Part shown: piece after piece, positions 12,701 to 24,650 of the stretch
How positions within the stretch are numbered: position 1 is the first letter of the stretch
How the letters are laid out: every line of letters starts with the position of its first letter
NCBI GenBank assembly: GCA_028095005.1
Contig: CM051459.1
Span: 318,248,513 to 318,312,512 of the forward strand
Length of the DNA stretch: 64,000 nucleotides
Direction of reading: 5' to 3'
Source: Rhynchospora pubera
Taxonomy: Eukaryota; Streptophyta; Magnoliopsida; Poales; Cyperaceae
Notes under the pieces: model-generated
What the model was told of the DNA's origin: nothing
Database searches by the model: none
Seen by the model: the letters and a program-made list of their open reading frames with translations, nothing else
Made by a program: the position numbers and the translations under genes

Positions 12701-15700
12701 TCAGGGGTTATCTCTAATTTTGAAAGCGCTCTCCACGGTGCACTGTTCAGTGTTAGTGTGCTTAGACTTGATAGAGGTTATTTATGTGAGGCTTATAAGT
12801 ACTCACTAATGGCTTCTTCATGAGAAATTGTTTCATGCTAAGTTCTCCTGCACATGGAGCACCATTAATAAATAAAAACTATTCAAAATATTAATTAAAT
12901 ATTATCTTTTTAAATAAGAATATTAGTGGATTTTTTTCTTTTGAGGTTATGAATTAAAATTTGTACAGAAAATTTTTTTATTTGTTAAACAATTTTAGGA
13001 ACTAGTGTTCACTGAAATGGTGCACCGGGAGCAAGTGATAATTTGTATCCGTGCCGGTCTGAATCAACTAGAAGTGGAAGAATTAAATATGAAATTGTTT
13101 TGCCATCTGTCTTTTCTTTTCTCTTCACTCTTCAGCCTTAATTACTGTTATTAATGTTTCTCCGTTCTGTTATCATTATTCGGATTTTCTACGATTCAAA
13201 TATATATTTATTTGTAACGGGTCACTATGTAATATTATATGACCCGCTTCATGGATTTACTACGCAGGAAGTTGTTACGCTCGCTCGCACCGTCTTGTAG
13301 AAATTTGGCAGCGTACTTTTGGGAACCGTATATACGCGCTTTCTTTTCGAAAATCAAAATAAAGCGTACTCGTATAAACAATATAAAAAGAAAATAATAC
13401 AGAAAGCATTCTTTGCAGACTGGAATCGGAATGTTGTTGCCGGAGATTGTTTTGCATTGGTGACCTTCAAATTTTCTATATTAGCATAGACATTTATTCT
13501 AATACTAATCTCAAGATTACAGTTAATGACAATATCTTCGAGATCCGTACCCATGTGTCCAGATAAAATTAGAATTAAAATGCATTGTGAAGTCAGATTT
13601 CTTCTAAAATTAGTGTTGCAATATTTATCCTGTACACATAATGCACGTGTGTGTGACTGTGAACCCACATATGATAAGCTTAGTATTGCTTTAAAATAGT
13701 CTTTGCACATTTTATCCAAAGAATTGCAATCCAAATATAAGAAAAATTATATTCCATTAGCAATAATTAGATCGATTTGCTATGTCAATTCTAAGATCGA
13801 GAATTTTCAAAAAAAAAAAAACACGTTGAAACAAAAATATACTAAAACTAAAAAATAAGTACATACCATATAACCATTCTTTGGACACCCCGAAATTTTT
13901 AATGCCATTACTGTTTAATTATGAAAATGTTATAAAAAAAAAGTGACTCTAATCAATAAGGTGACCATTCTGTTTAAACGCCGAAGAAGGGCAAAAATTC
14001 AACGTTGGAAAAAGCCTTGCTTGTCTCAAAATAGGGGTAGTTAGGTCATTTGTATAGTAGCGTTCATGCATGGAGAATGACTGATTAGATCATGAATGCA
14101 TGGTTTATGATAGGGATGTTTATTGTTCAAAAATGATAGAGATGTTTAAATACCTGGCTTTTGTTTTTTAGTAGAAAGGCAATTAATATATTCCTGTCTT
14201 AATTCGTAGTTAGATGTTGAGACTTTTGCACATTTATCCCTTATTTTTCTAATTTTAATTATGAAGCCTCCGATAGGAAAATTCGCACTATCATACAAAC
14301 AAATTTCTCAACTGTTAGGTTTTAGCAGCCAAAACACATGTTGTGGAAAATTTCAGAGTATATAAAAAGAGATAAAATAGCCATTTGAAAAAAAGAAAAA
14401 AAAACTCGTCTAGGAGCAATGCGCTCACATAGTTGGACAACGTGTTAATATTGTATGAACTCATTGCCTTATAAAAGGCATCCTATTTTCCGCGATATTC
14501 ATGCAATATATTTCGTTTTTCCTTCATTTGGCACCTAAGGAATCCTAAAGACTACATCCAACCTAGCAAAAAAAAAATGTTTAATGAAATAAGCCTATCC
14601 ATTCATTTACTTGTATTAGTCATTATTTTGACCGAGTTGAATTCTTTAATTAACTAAAAATATTGTATGGGACGTAACATTTTGATCCGTAAATTCAATT
14701 GTTGATGATCGATAATGTACTCTTAATTTAGGAGGAGAAAAAAGGCGTGAAAAAAAATATGCAGCAATATGAAAACCAAATTGGGAAAATAATAGTAACC
14801 CTCTAAGAATTATGAATTCCTCCAATTTTCTTACAAATCAAAAAAGCTATTCTATAATTAAATACCTTCCTTACAATTAGTCAAAGGTACAATGGTTTAT
14901 CTTGATCCTCATCCCCATCAGTGATTCATATACCACGTAATATTCACGTCACAATCTAATAATATATAATTACAAAGCACAAATTGTTTGTACTTCATTA
15001 TCAAATTTCGATTTTATTAATTCAAATGACCTATCCAAATCGTCAAAATATATTCTTCATAATAAATTTGAAATATTTGAAGAAACTATTGATTGCCTCT
15101 AGCAGATTAACAAGTTAATAACCAAAACTTTTCAACAAATTATAATAAAAATAAAAAAAGCTTTCGCTATTTAAAAAAAAAAAACCTTCAGCAAATAGAA
15201 GGAAAATAATAAAGTGTAGGGGCACGGAAACAAAACTTCCTCAACTGTGCATGAGGAACTAAGCATGTGAGCGGGCCCCACGTGTCACGTCTAACACAAC
15301 TGGAGCGTAGGCCTTAATCCCTACACACCGCATCACCCGTGAATTTGATTGCGACACGTCATCATTTTGGGATGCTTCAATTACCATTGCGGCTCAATCC
15401 AACGGCTGAGATTTATTATTGTTCATGCGCCGTTGCTATCAATTGCTATCGTTCCCTCCTGGTTGCAACTTGCAAATTGGAAGAGTGTTGCTCAAACTAA
15501 ATTTAGTTCCAATTTGGATTTAGGTGGTCGTTATAAGTCAATTAGGAAGTGTACTTTTTTTTCTTTACTGGGAAGTCTCAATCTATTTTTTATCTTAAAT
15601 TTATTAATGTCACAAAATCTAAGAGTCTTTCTGTAATACGTTGTTGATTTCTTGCTGCAGCTACCGAGAGAGAATTCGTGTAATGGTACTTCCGATATTA

Positions 15701-15703
15701 TCA
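12701..15703. other. AT-rich intergenic region with a G-box patch
   Basis: No gene recognised. Homopolymer runs and short open frames only. The one notable patch is about 15255-15400, which is GC-richer and carries ACGT-core elements; it is listed separately. Confidence 0.5.
15255..15400. promoter_or_regulatory. ACGT-core (G-box/ABRE-like) cluster without a gene
   Basis: Within about 90 bases there are CCCACGTGTCACGTC (15277-15291) and GCGACACGTCATCA (about 15351-15364), in a patch more GC-rich than its surroundings. ACGT cores are bZIP and bHLH targets in plant promoters. No convincing gene lies on either side. It may be a remnant promoter, a distal element or chance. Confidence 0.3.
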
Positions 15704-15711
15704 CTTCTAAT

Positions 15712-16305
15712 CAAGCTTTTAAATTTCGCCGAAATAACGGCATTATTTCCGAAATTTTGGTTTTCCGGACAAAAACGCACCAACGTTATAGTTTCAAATC
15801 AGAAAAATGCGTAACGCGTCATTTCCGAAATAATATCGTTATTTCAGCGAAAAAATGGAGACATGAGACTTTTTATACAATATAATTTTATATTATATTT
15901 ATAGTATTAATGTATTATACATAGTAATTTTTTTCTTTAGCTTTTGTGTTTACTGTTTGTTATCCTCTTTTTCTTTGTTATTATCTTTGCTTAATTTCTT
16001 TCTGTTAGATTACATAACATTAGGATTAGTAATTTAATTGTGCTCATTGCTTAAGATTACATATTGAAAAAAAAAACATAGATTATTAGCATATTCAAAA
16101 AATTAGATATTAGATTATTAGCATATTAAAAAAAAACATAGAATTCTGACTTGTACTGTAGTACTACACACGAGAATACATATGAGTTTGACACAGATGT
16201 TCGCATATACACACCGTTTTTTTGTCGTTTTTTCACCGAAAAAACGCCGCACCGTTAAATCAACTCCGGACCGTCATACCGAAAAAAACGAAATTTAAAA
16301 GCTTG
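15712..16305. mobile_element. Non-autonomous hAT-like element, 594 bp
   Basis: Perfect 17-bp terminal inverted repeats (CAAGCTTTTAAATTTCG at the left) are flanked by a perfect 8-bp direct repeat CTTCTAAT at 15704-15711 and 16306-16313. An 8-bp duplication fits the hAT superfamily, although the TIR start is not the classic CAGGG. There is no transposase. An internal near-tandem duplication containing ATTATTAGCATATT occurs at about 16060-16141. Confidence 0.8.
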
Positions 16306-16413
16306 CTTCTAATTTATGGATTTAACAATTTATTAAAGAAAACTTAGAAAAGGCTAAAACTCTTTAAGTCTCTTATCTTAAGAGCTCATTCTTTTAATAA
16401 TCTTGATCACTTA

Positions 16414-16602
16414 GGCCCTGATCAAAATATTTTTTATGCGGAATTTCATTTCATTTCAATTGATTTCACAGGATTTTATTGGATCTAATTATATGAGAAT
16501 TCCAACAAATGACACCAAATTTATTCATTTAGATAAAAAATTTTCCAGCGAAATGAAATAAAATGAAATGTCATGTTAAGAATATATATTTTGATCAGGT
16601 CC
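16414..16602. mobile_element. Tourist-like MITE, 189 bp
   Basis: The TIR GGCCCTGATCAAAAT at the left pairs with ATTTTGATCAGGTCC at the right, and TTA is duplicated at 16411-16413 and 16603-16605. A TTA duplication fits PIF/Harbinger (Tourist) elements. A second member of the same family lies at 28460-28651. Confidence 0.8.
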
Positions 16603-16911
16603 TTAATCTACCACAATATAGTTTTGCCACAAATTTCTAAAATTAAAATTGCAACCTAATTCAGTGAAATAGTTTTACCACCGACCTAATTCATTTAACT
16701 AAAGTGTTTCTTATTTCCTAGACTGCGGTATTTACAATAATTAAGAATCCTAGCAATTTTTATTTAATTTTGTCCCTCATTATGTAATTCAACAACCTTA
16801 TTATGATAAGCCTGTTTCAATTAAAACCCATTTTTTGGGGGTTTTTTTTCAATGAAGATATATATATATATTTTTTTTGCGTGATATTAGTGCTGTCCAG
16901 CATAACAAAAC

Positions 16912-17104
16912 TGTTGTGACAGTGGAACGGAGACAGTAAAGAAGAAGAGAGGAGAGGAACAGTTACGGCTAGGGTTCAATTGATTTCTGTTATTTCTCAA
17001 AGTAAAGTTTACACAATATAAAGGAAATGGTAAAATTACCTACATAACCCTAGAAAACTAAATATTGCCTATTGCCTAATGTGAGATAAGAGACATATCT
17101 AACA
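16912..17104 (-). repeat. 3' LTR of Copia element 1
   Basis: It has TG...CA ends and no difference seen from the LTR at 21873-22065. It lies at the 3' end relative to the minus-strand element. Confidence 0.95.
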
Positions 17105-17115
17105 ATCTCCACCTT
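17105..17115 (-). other. Polypurine tract of Copia element 1
   Basis: On the minus strand AAGGTGGAGAT directly precedes the TGTTGTGA start of the 3' LTR. This is the expected place and composition for the plus-strand primer. Confidence 0.8.
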
Positions 17116-17165
17116 GGATCGAAATCTCACCTAAAACAAAAACAACCTAAACTATAAAAGCCTAA

Positions 17166-20100
17166 TCAACTACAAATAGAAATTAACTCCATGCAATAGT
17201 TGAACTTCGTGGTCGGTATCGGCTTGGTAAGCATGTCAGCTGGATTGTCGACAGTTGACACCTTCTTGATCTCGATTATGCCCCTCGAGATAACTTGTCG
17301 AACAAAATGAAATCTGACATCAATGTGCTTGCTCCGCTCGTGGTACATGTGGTCCTTCGCCAAGTGAATAGCACTCTGACTATCACAAAAGATAGTAGTC
17401 GCACCTCCATGTGTTGAGATCTCACTAAGCAAACCTTTGAGCCAAATGGCCTCCTTAACACCTTCCGTTACCGCCATGTACTCGGCTTCGGTTGTAGACA
17501 AGGCAATAGTGGATTGCAAAATTGCTTTCCAACTAATCGCACATCCACCTAAAGTAAAGACATAGCCGGTCAAAGACCGTCTCTTATCAAGATCACCCAT
17601 GAAATCTGAGTCCACATAACCTGTTAGCTTCGCACCATTCCTCCCAAACTCTAATCGTGCATTCGCGGTACCTTTCAAGTAACGAAGGATCCACTTGACC
17701 GCCTCCCAATGCACCTTACCAGGGCACGACAAATAGCGACTTACCACGCTAACAGCATGAGCAATGTCTGGTCGAGTGCAAACCATCAAATACATGATGC
17801 TCCCAACAGCACTCGAGTATGGAACTTGTGACATAGCACTCTTTTCCTTCTCAGTCTTAGGACTCAATTGTTTTGATAATCTGAATTTTGTTGCAAGAGG
17901 AGTTGAAACAGGTCTCGCATCCTTCATCTCAAAACGGTGTAACACCTTCTCAACAAAACCCTTTTGTGAAAGATACAACTTTCCTTTGGGTCTGTCCCTT
18001 AGGATCTCCATTCCAAGGATCCTCTTGGCAGGCCCTAAGTCCTTCATCTCAAATTTTGAGTTTAATTGTTCTTTCACTTTCTTAATCTCCTCCTTGTTTG
18101 TTGCTGCTAACAACATGTCATCTACATAAAGGAGTAGATACATGAAACTTCCATCCAGCAACTTCTTAAAGTAGACACAAGAGTCATACTCTGATCTCTG
18201 AAATCCAATGCTTGCCATGAATGCATCAAACTTCTTATACCACTGCCTCGGTGATTGCTTAAGGCCATACAAAGACTTGTTTAACAAGCACACGTGGTTT
18301 TCCTTACCAGCAACTTCATACCCCTCGGGTTGTTGCATATAAATCTTCTCCTCAAGATCACCATGTAAAAATGCAGTTTTCACATCTAACTGCTCGAGCT
18401 CTAAGTCTCCCATGGCAACTAAAGAAAGCAAAACACGAATAGAAGTGTGTTTTACCACTGGTGAGAAGACATCATTGAAATCCACACCTTCAACTTGACT
18501 ATAACCTTTAGCTACTAATCTCGCTTTGTAGCGAAAACCAGCAGTGTCATCCTTTCTCTTAAACACCCACTTGCAGCCCACAATTTTCTTTCCTTTAGGC
18601 GGCTCCACAAGTGTCCATGTTTGATTCTTATGAAGAGAATTAATTTCCTCTTCCATGGCAGCGGTCCATTTGCCCGCATCACGAGACAAAATCGCTTGTT
18701 TATAACACGAGGGTTCACAAAACTCCACCTCTTCTGCTACCGCCAAACAATAGGCGAAATCTGAGTAGCCATACCTAGATGGTGATCGTATCTCCCTCCT
18801 TGTGCGATCTCTCGCCAAAGCATAATTTTGCTCTTCATCAGAGTCATCTGACTCAACAAATGAGTCAACAACAAGTCGAGGTTCACCACCGTGTGATGAA
18901 TCTTGTTCAGTCACACTTGGTTGTGGGTTCGAGGTCTCTAACTCCACATTCTCGACCTTCTCGGTCAATTCGAGCTCCTTGCTCAACTGAAAAACCTCAA
19001 GCTCCTTGCTCGGCTCGGGCTCTTTAGCCCGCAACATAGCCGATTCATTAAATGTCACATCTCTTGAGATAAGGAATTTCTTTCCCTTAGAATCTGGACA
19101 CCACAATCGGTAACCCTTAACTCCGGATTCATATCCGAGTAGGATACACTTTTTCGCTCTTGGCTCGAGCTTTCCCTCGCTCACATGAGCATACGCGGGA
19201 CACCCAAACACCCTTAAGTTTGAGTAATCAGCTGGCTTGCCAGACCAAACTTCTTCAGGTGTCTTGCACTCAATAGCAGTATTAGGTGAGCGATTGATCA
19301 AATAACAAGCCGTGTTAATGGCTTCTGCCCAAAACTCTTTACCTAGACCTGCATTCGAGAGCATACAACGAGCCTTCTCGAGTAGCGTCCTATTCATTCG
19401 CTCAGCCACTCCATTTTGTTGTGGAGTGCCGGCAACCGTCCGATGCCGAGCGATTCCTGCATCATTGCAGAATTGATTGAAATCCTTGTTGTAGAACTCA
19501 AGACCATTGTCAGTTCGCAACCTCTTAATCCTCTTACCGGTTTGGTTCTCGAGAAGAGTTATCCACCTTTTGAAAGTGGCAAACACTTCACTCTTCTCCT
19601 TAATGAAATAAACCCAAACCTTTCTAGAGAAATCATCAATAAATGAGAGCATATATCTGGAGCCATTACCCTTTGAGGGTACTTGCGAGGGACCCCACAA
19701 ATCCGAATGGATATAATCTAAAGTGCCTTTAGTGCGATGGATGGCTGTCGAGAAGCTCAATCGCTTCGACTTGCCAAAGACACAATCCTCGCAAAAATCA
19801 AGCTTGGAAGTACTTTGCCCACACAACAGGCCTCGCTTACTTAAAATTGCCAAACCACGCTCACTCATGTGACCCAACCTCATATGCCACAGCTTTGTAT
19901 TGTCTGAATCTGTGTTTGAGGTGGAACTTGAGGTAGCAACGGCAATATTGCCTGTCACCGTGGTTCCCTCCAAGAAATAGAGAGTGCCAACCTTTTTTGC
20001 CTTCAACATGACAAGAGCCCCTTTTGACACACTAAGGACTCCGCCTTCACTTCTAAACTTACAACCGACATCCTCAAGAGAGCCCAAAGAGATCAAGTTC

Positions 20101-21206
20101 TTTGTCAAATCCGGGATGTGTCTCACACCCGTCAAAGTACGGATCACTCCGTCATGCATCTTGATCCTCACTGTACCGACACCTGCGACCTTACACAGGT
20201 GATCGTTACCTAAAAGAACTCCACCTTCTTTAGTCGATTCATAAGTGGCAAACCACTCTCGATTTGGGGTCATATGTTGAGAAGCACCGGTGTCCATCAC
20301 CCAACACTTCTCAAACTTTTCTTTTCCGTTCGTAACAAACAACACGTTATCTGGAACTGAATCGGATTCGGCAACATTAGCCGCACCCGAGGTGGCAACT
20401 TTAGATTTTGCCTTCTGTTTATTCTTAAGTTTGTAACAGTCGGCCTTAATGTGCCCCTTGTTCTTACAATACCCACAAAATAGGTTCTTGTGCTTAGACT
20501 TAGAACGGCTATTCCCTGAGCCTTGAGTTCTCTCCTTTTGTCTCCCTCTCTCAACAAATAAACCAACATTTTGTTGGCTGCCCTCAACTACTGTCAAGTC
20601 ATTGTCAAAGTCAGACTTGACAAGTAGGTTACTCTTCACATCCTCAAGGGTAAGTGAATCACGACTATGAAGCATAGTCTCCTTAAACCCCTTATACGAC
20701 CCCGGTAAGGAACACAACAAGACCATGGCCTTATCCTCATCGTCCGTCTTAATGCCAATTCTCTCCATCTCATGAAGGAGAGCGGTATATTCTGAAATAT
20801 GGACCTTAACGGATGTACCTTCGGTCATTCTCAAAGAGTGAAATCTTTGTTTTAACCTCAATCGGTTTGTAACCGACTTCTGCATAAAGATTTCCTCTAA
20901 TTTCTTCCAAGCACCGGATGCCGATGTCTCTGAGAGAATCTCTTGAAGAGTTGAGTCACTAAGACACAACTGAATTGTTGAGAGAGCCCTATCATCCATA
21001 GTCTCCCATTCAATATCTTTCTCTTTCCCCTTTAATGAGTCAGGTCGACCAGTAATGGCCGCCTTTACTCCTAAATTAGACAATATTGCCTTCATTCTCA
21101 CTTGCCATAATGCAAAGCTACTAGTGCCATCGAATTTCTCGATATCAAATTTAGTAGACATGGTTGAATTGGAATTCATGGTAATACACCTTAATACTCT
21201 TAACAC
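17166..21206 (-). CDS. Copia Gag-Pol polyprotein, intact
   Basis: Single 1346-codon frame encoding all functions for retrotransposition. In order: Gag (about 15-240); zinc knuckle C-X2-C-X4-H-X4-C (C244, C247, H252, C257); aspartic protease DTG (305-307); integrase HHCC zinc site (H441, H446, C472, C475) and catalytic D502, D566, E602 with 35 residues between the last two; reverse transcriptase YVDD (1027-1030); RNase H with D1199, E1242 and D1275. Every expected catalytic residue is present. The first ATG may not be the one used; an internal start at residue 10 or 16 reads into the typical MSTKFDIEKFDG opening. Gag and domain order fit the Tork/Tnt1 lineage. Oriented against the + strand. 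Confidence 0.97.
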   Translation of the reverse strand: MLRVLRCITMNSNSTMSTKFDIEKFDGTSSFALWQVRMKAILSNLGVKAAITGRPDSLKGKEKDIEWETMDDRALSTIQLCLSDSTLQEILSETSASGAWKKLEEIFMQKSVTNRLRLKQRFHSLRMTEGTSVKVHISEYTALLHEMERIGIKTDDEDKAMVLLCSLPGSYKGFKETMLHSRDSLTLEDVKSNLLVKSDFDNDLTVVEGSQQNVGLFVERGRQKERTQGSGNSRSKSKHKNLFCGYCKNKGHIKADCYKLKNKQKAKSKVATSGAANVAESDSVPDNVLFVTNGKEKFEKCWVMDTGASQHMTPNREWFATYESTKEGGVLLGNDHLCKVAGVGTVRIKMHDGVIRTLTGVRHIPDLTKNLISLGSLEDVGCKFRSEGGVLSVSKGALVMLKAKKVGTLYFLEGTTVTGNIAVATSSSTSNTDSDNTKLWHMRLGHMSERGLAILSKRGLLCGQSTSKLDFCEDCVFGKSKRLSFSTAIHRTKGTLDYIHSDLWGPSQVPSKGNGSRYMLSFIDDFSRKVWVYFIKEKSEVFATFKRWITLLENQTGKRIKRLRTDNGLEFYNKDFNQFCNDAGIARHRTVAGTPQQNGVAERMNRTLLEKARCMLSNAGLGKEFWAEAINTACYLINRSPNTAIECKTPEEVWSGKPADYSNLRVFGCPAYAHVSEGKLEPRAKKCILLGYESGVKGYRLWCPDSKGKKFLISRDVTFNESAMLRAKEPEPSKELEVFQLSKELELTEKVENVELETSNPQPSVTEQDSSHGGEPRLVVDSFVESDDSDEEQNYALARDRTRREIRSPSRYGYSDFAYCLAVAEEVEFCEPSCYKQAILSRDAGKWTAAMEEEINSLHKNQTWTLVEPPKGKKIVGCKWVFKRKDDTAGFRYKARLVAKGYSQVEGVDFNDVFSPVVKHTSIRVLLSLVAMGDLELEQLDVKTAFLHGDLEEKIYMQQPEGYEVAGKENHVCLLNKSLYGLKQSPRQWYKKFDAFMASIGFQRSEYDSCVYFKKLLDGSFMYLLLYVDDMLLAATNKEEIKKVKEQLNSKFEMKDLGPAKRILGMEILRDRPKGKLYLSQKGFVEKVLHRFEMKDARPVSTPLATKFRLSKQLSPKTEKEKSAMSQVPYSSAVGSIMYLMVCTRPDIAHAVSVVSRYLSCPGKVHWEAVKWILRYLKGTANARLEFGRNGAKLTGYVDSDFMGDLDKRRSLTGYVFTLGGCAISWKAILQSTIALSTTEAEYMAVTEGVKEAIWLKGLLSEISTHGGATTIFCDSQSAIHLAKDHMYHERSKHIDVRFHFVRQVISRGIIEIKKVSTVDNPADMLTKPIPTTKFNYCMELISICS

Positions 21207-21857
21207 TAAATCCTCAGATTTAGAAACAAAACCACACTACTCAAATTGCTAAAAGCACCACTTAATTAATTTGATTGTCCTTAATTAGAACCGGGCAGGA
21301 CAAGTAGATGTAACTTTCTTGATCTAGGTCTGTAAGAAACTTAGAGACACCCAAGTCAAAAGACTCAAAACCAATAAGGAGTGCTCACCGAAACAGATCT
21401 AGAAAATGACAAACTCAAAAATATCAAATACACCGAAATTATGCAAGCACCCAAATTGCTTTAGCAACAAGTACTGGCAGCAAATTTAATTTAGTGCTAA
21501 CTTGTACGGGTGTGCCTTAAGCCCAAAAACAAACTTGATTAAATTATCAAAGTTTGCAAGCTCGGTGATACTGACCTCAAATTGAAGTGCGCAACAGAAT
21601 TTAGAAGGCCTCAAAACGATTTCAAGAATAAATTAAAATCGCAAGTGAGTAAAAGAAAGAAGCGTGACTTACTTATAGCTCGTGCACCAAAAACGAAGCG
21701 AGAAACACAGATCACGATAAATCCACCTCTTTGTTCTTGCCCCACGCACTGAGAGCAGATGAAATGCGGAAGAAAAATCAAAATGTTCCAGTGCGCTGAG
21801 AGAAGGTCATCGCAAGTCACGGAACCAGGACTGAACGGAAGCGATCGAAACCAAAGT

Positions 21858-21869
21858 GCTCTGATACCA
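21858..21869 (-). other. Primer-binding site of Copia element 1
   Basis: On the minus strand TGGTATCAGAGC lies 3 bases inside the 5' LTR. It matches the complement of the initiator methionine tRNA 3' end, the usual primer in plant Copia elements. Confidence 0.9.
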
Positions 21870-21872
21870 GTT

Positions 21873-22065
21873 TGTTGTGACAGTGGAACGGAGACAGTAA
21901 AGAAGAAGAGAGGAGAGGAACAGTTACGGCTAGGGTTCAATTGATTTCTGTTATTTCTCAAAGTAAAGTTTACACAATATAAAGGAAATGGTAAAATTAC
22001 CTACATAACCCTAGAAAACTAAATATTGCCTATTGCCTAATGTGAGATAAGAGACATATCTAACA
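21873..22065 (-). repeat. 5' LTR of Copia element 1
   Basis: 193 bp, apparently identical to 16912-17104. It is followed by the AAAAC target duplication. About 670 bp of untranslated leader separates it from the Gag-Pol start. Confidence 0.95.
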
Positions 22066-24299
22066 AAAACACTTCGGCCGCGTTATGAAAAATGCCATCA
22101 TGTCATATTCCGTTTGGAATTTTTTTTCACAAAAATGAAAAAAGAAAAAAATGCCATCATAGCGCTCAAGACTGATATCACCAAAAATAGGTTTGGTGTT
22201 TGGAGTTGTTGCATATCCATCCAGTTGGAGGCAACTAAAAATCAAAACTCAAAAGGTCAAGATACGCAACTAAATTTGTCATGGTAACACTTTATCTGAT
22301 CACACGTTTAAGCTCTCTCTTTTTGGATTGCAAACTGTCAAAGCGAATCCACCCCCAAAAGGGAACAAATTCACTCTTAAATGAAACTAGAAGAACCCAA
22401 ATTATATGACCTGATAATTAACTTGGCTGCATTATTATCCAAAAATATACATTATTTGTTTTTTATAGAAATTTTGTACACAAATTGTTACACATACAAA
22501 TTTCAAATTGACATGGTATCCAAGACCCTCAAAAGATTTTTTTTTTTTTGAGCAAACGATGAGTATAGCGTTCTTAAATTTTATTAATTAAATTACAAAA
22601 AAATTATCTCAATTGTTACCTAAGACTCACAAGTAAAAAAGAAAATTGGATAACAGAGTGTGAAACGGATCATAATGTAATACAGTCACACAGAGTGTCA
22701 AGTAAATGGATCAGTAATAAAAAAAAAGTTTGAATAAAAATTTAGTACAGATAATCATTAGGAAAAAAAAACAGAATAAAAGAAACTTTCCACAAATAAT
22801 ACTGAATCACACTTCTCTAAATAAACTTATTTTAAAAACAAAAGTAATTTAAAGCGACGAAAGGAAAATGAAATAATAGAAAAATAATAGAGCCTAACAT
22901 TCCAAAAATACAGTGCGCCGCTAGCTGTACGCTACACCATCCACTTTGTACCCATCAATCCGCGTAGATTATTAGCTAGATAATAAAAGCAGACAACTAT
23001 ACAAGTATACATATTTCCAACGTATTCCTCTTTTGAGACAATATATATACATATAATAATAGAGAGAATGAACAGAAGCTACAGAGCAGATATGAAAACG
23101 GTTATTGACATGATACTATGACTAATTAAGTTGTCCATTTCTTGAGTCAATTCAACTGTTTTATAGTCTCCTGACATTTAATTGAATGTACTAAGATCTC
23201 TCTTTCATTTTTCTTAAAAAAAAATCTATGAATCTACATTAAATGTCATTTAAAAAAAAAAGAATGTGGCTGATAAATGTTGTGCAAATGAGATTCTGAT
23301 TGATAAGAGAGAGAAAGTGTGTGTGTATTATCCCAAACACAAATTATTTATCATTAAAGCCGAAGCAATTATTTATTATATATCATGATGAGAAAAAAAT
23401 GAAAAATCAGAAAATAAAAAAACAAATAAATATATTACGCAGTGCATCATTAAAATATACCAGTGTGATCCAGCGATCATTCCTATCCATCCAATAATAG
23501 CTATATGAAAATAACTACCACAGAAAAATCCGGCCCCACACAATTTTTGTAGGCTGTTCTGATTGAACCACATACATGGGGCCTGCTTTGCTAGATGTTT
23601 CTAGTCTCTTTCAAACCAGATAATAATAAAATTATTTTCCGAAGAAAGAACAAAAAAAAAATTATTAGAAAAGAGAAAAAAGAGGAAAAGCATTGTTTCC
23701 GCGTCTCCCGCAACCGCACGGCACACTATTAAAAAAGTATAAGCTGCAACAGTATAAGCATGGCCCCCTAGACCTCCCATTGAAAGAGCCCTTCTTTGTC
23801 AGCATTTGTTACAAACTTACAATGAAGAATTTTACTTGTAAAAATGCTTGACATTTTTTGTAATCAATATCATATTGGGATATATTGACGATTAAATTTG
23901 TTTGGTCATCGATCAAGTTTCAATAAAATTAAATGAATAATCAATCAATTTTCAGATTTCACCATATTTAATATACAACTTATCTAAAATATATAGATTG
24001 TTTAATAAATTGATAAGTATTTAAAAAAGACATTGGTTATAGTTAACTAGGTTAAAAATGCTCAATACTGTTAGCTTTTTTTTGTCGTTCCTATTTAATT
24101 TCAGCATAAAATTGTGTGAAATTTAAACAAACAAAAAAAAAAAACATAACATTGTGTTGTACATTGATTTACTTTTAATAGATTTAAATTAAAATTGAAA
24201 GATGGCCATGGAACAAGCAGAATTAAAATAATATAATTATTTTTTAAGGTATAATACGTATGAAATAAATAATTTTCACTCAAAAAAATTATATAACGC

Positions 24300-24650
24300 C
24301 AAGTTATTTTCTATATATCCCCCCTGCAAGCCACCGGTCCATAGAAAACCATGTTCAGAGGAAAACCCACTAAACCTAGCAAAAGAGGGCCCACCAACAA
24401 GGCTCGGTCCAGTTGGGTTCGACAATACGCCCAGAGCAGTTGACCATTGCACATGGGAGGAGCAGTTACAAAACGGCTCGAGGCGTAGAGACGGTTGCTT
24501 CAGGGACACGTGTCGGTCGGCATGCGCTGAATAGGCGCCTCCGCCGGTCCGCCCATGTGCGCCCCTCTTACAGCTCCCGGTCAATTACACCTCAGAGGCT
24601 CAGAGCCGTTACGTGTCCGTGGCTCCGTGCGAAATTTCTTTTTAAGTTTC
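24300..24650. promoter_or_regulatory. GC-rich patch with ACGTGTC motifs
   Basis: About 350 bp clearly richer in GC than the surrounding DNA, with GGACACGTGTCGG (about 24504-24516) and TTACGTGTCCG (about 24609-24619). It resembles a plant promoter or conserved regulatory element, but no gene can be attached to it. The open frames inside are not convincing on either strand. Confidence 0.3.

Larger units (their letters stand above)
16912..22065 (-). mobile_element. Complete Ty1/Copia LTR retrotransposon (Tork/Tnt1-like)
   Basis: The element is 5154 bp on the minus strand, flanked by the 5-bp duplication AAAAC (16907-16911 and 22066-22070). Both LTRs are 193 bp and appear identical by eye, starting TGTTGTGACAG and ending TCTAACA. 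The primer-binding site, polypurine tract and unbroken polyprotein frame are all present. These traits mark a very recent and potentially autonomous insertion. Confidence 0.95.

Noticed and set aside
12840..13040. Possible MITE with GAGCACCATT / GGTGCACCGGGAG ends
   Set aside because: The inverted ends need gaps to align and no target duplication was found.
15349..15885. Two adjacent + strand frames (95 and 77 codons) around a CTGCAG acceptor-like site
   Set aside because: The second frame runs into the hAT-like element and the first has no recognisable content; not supported as exons.
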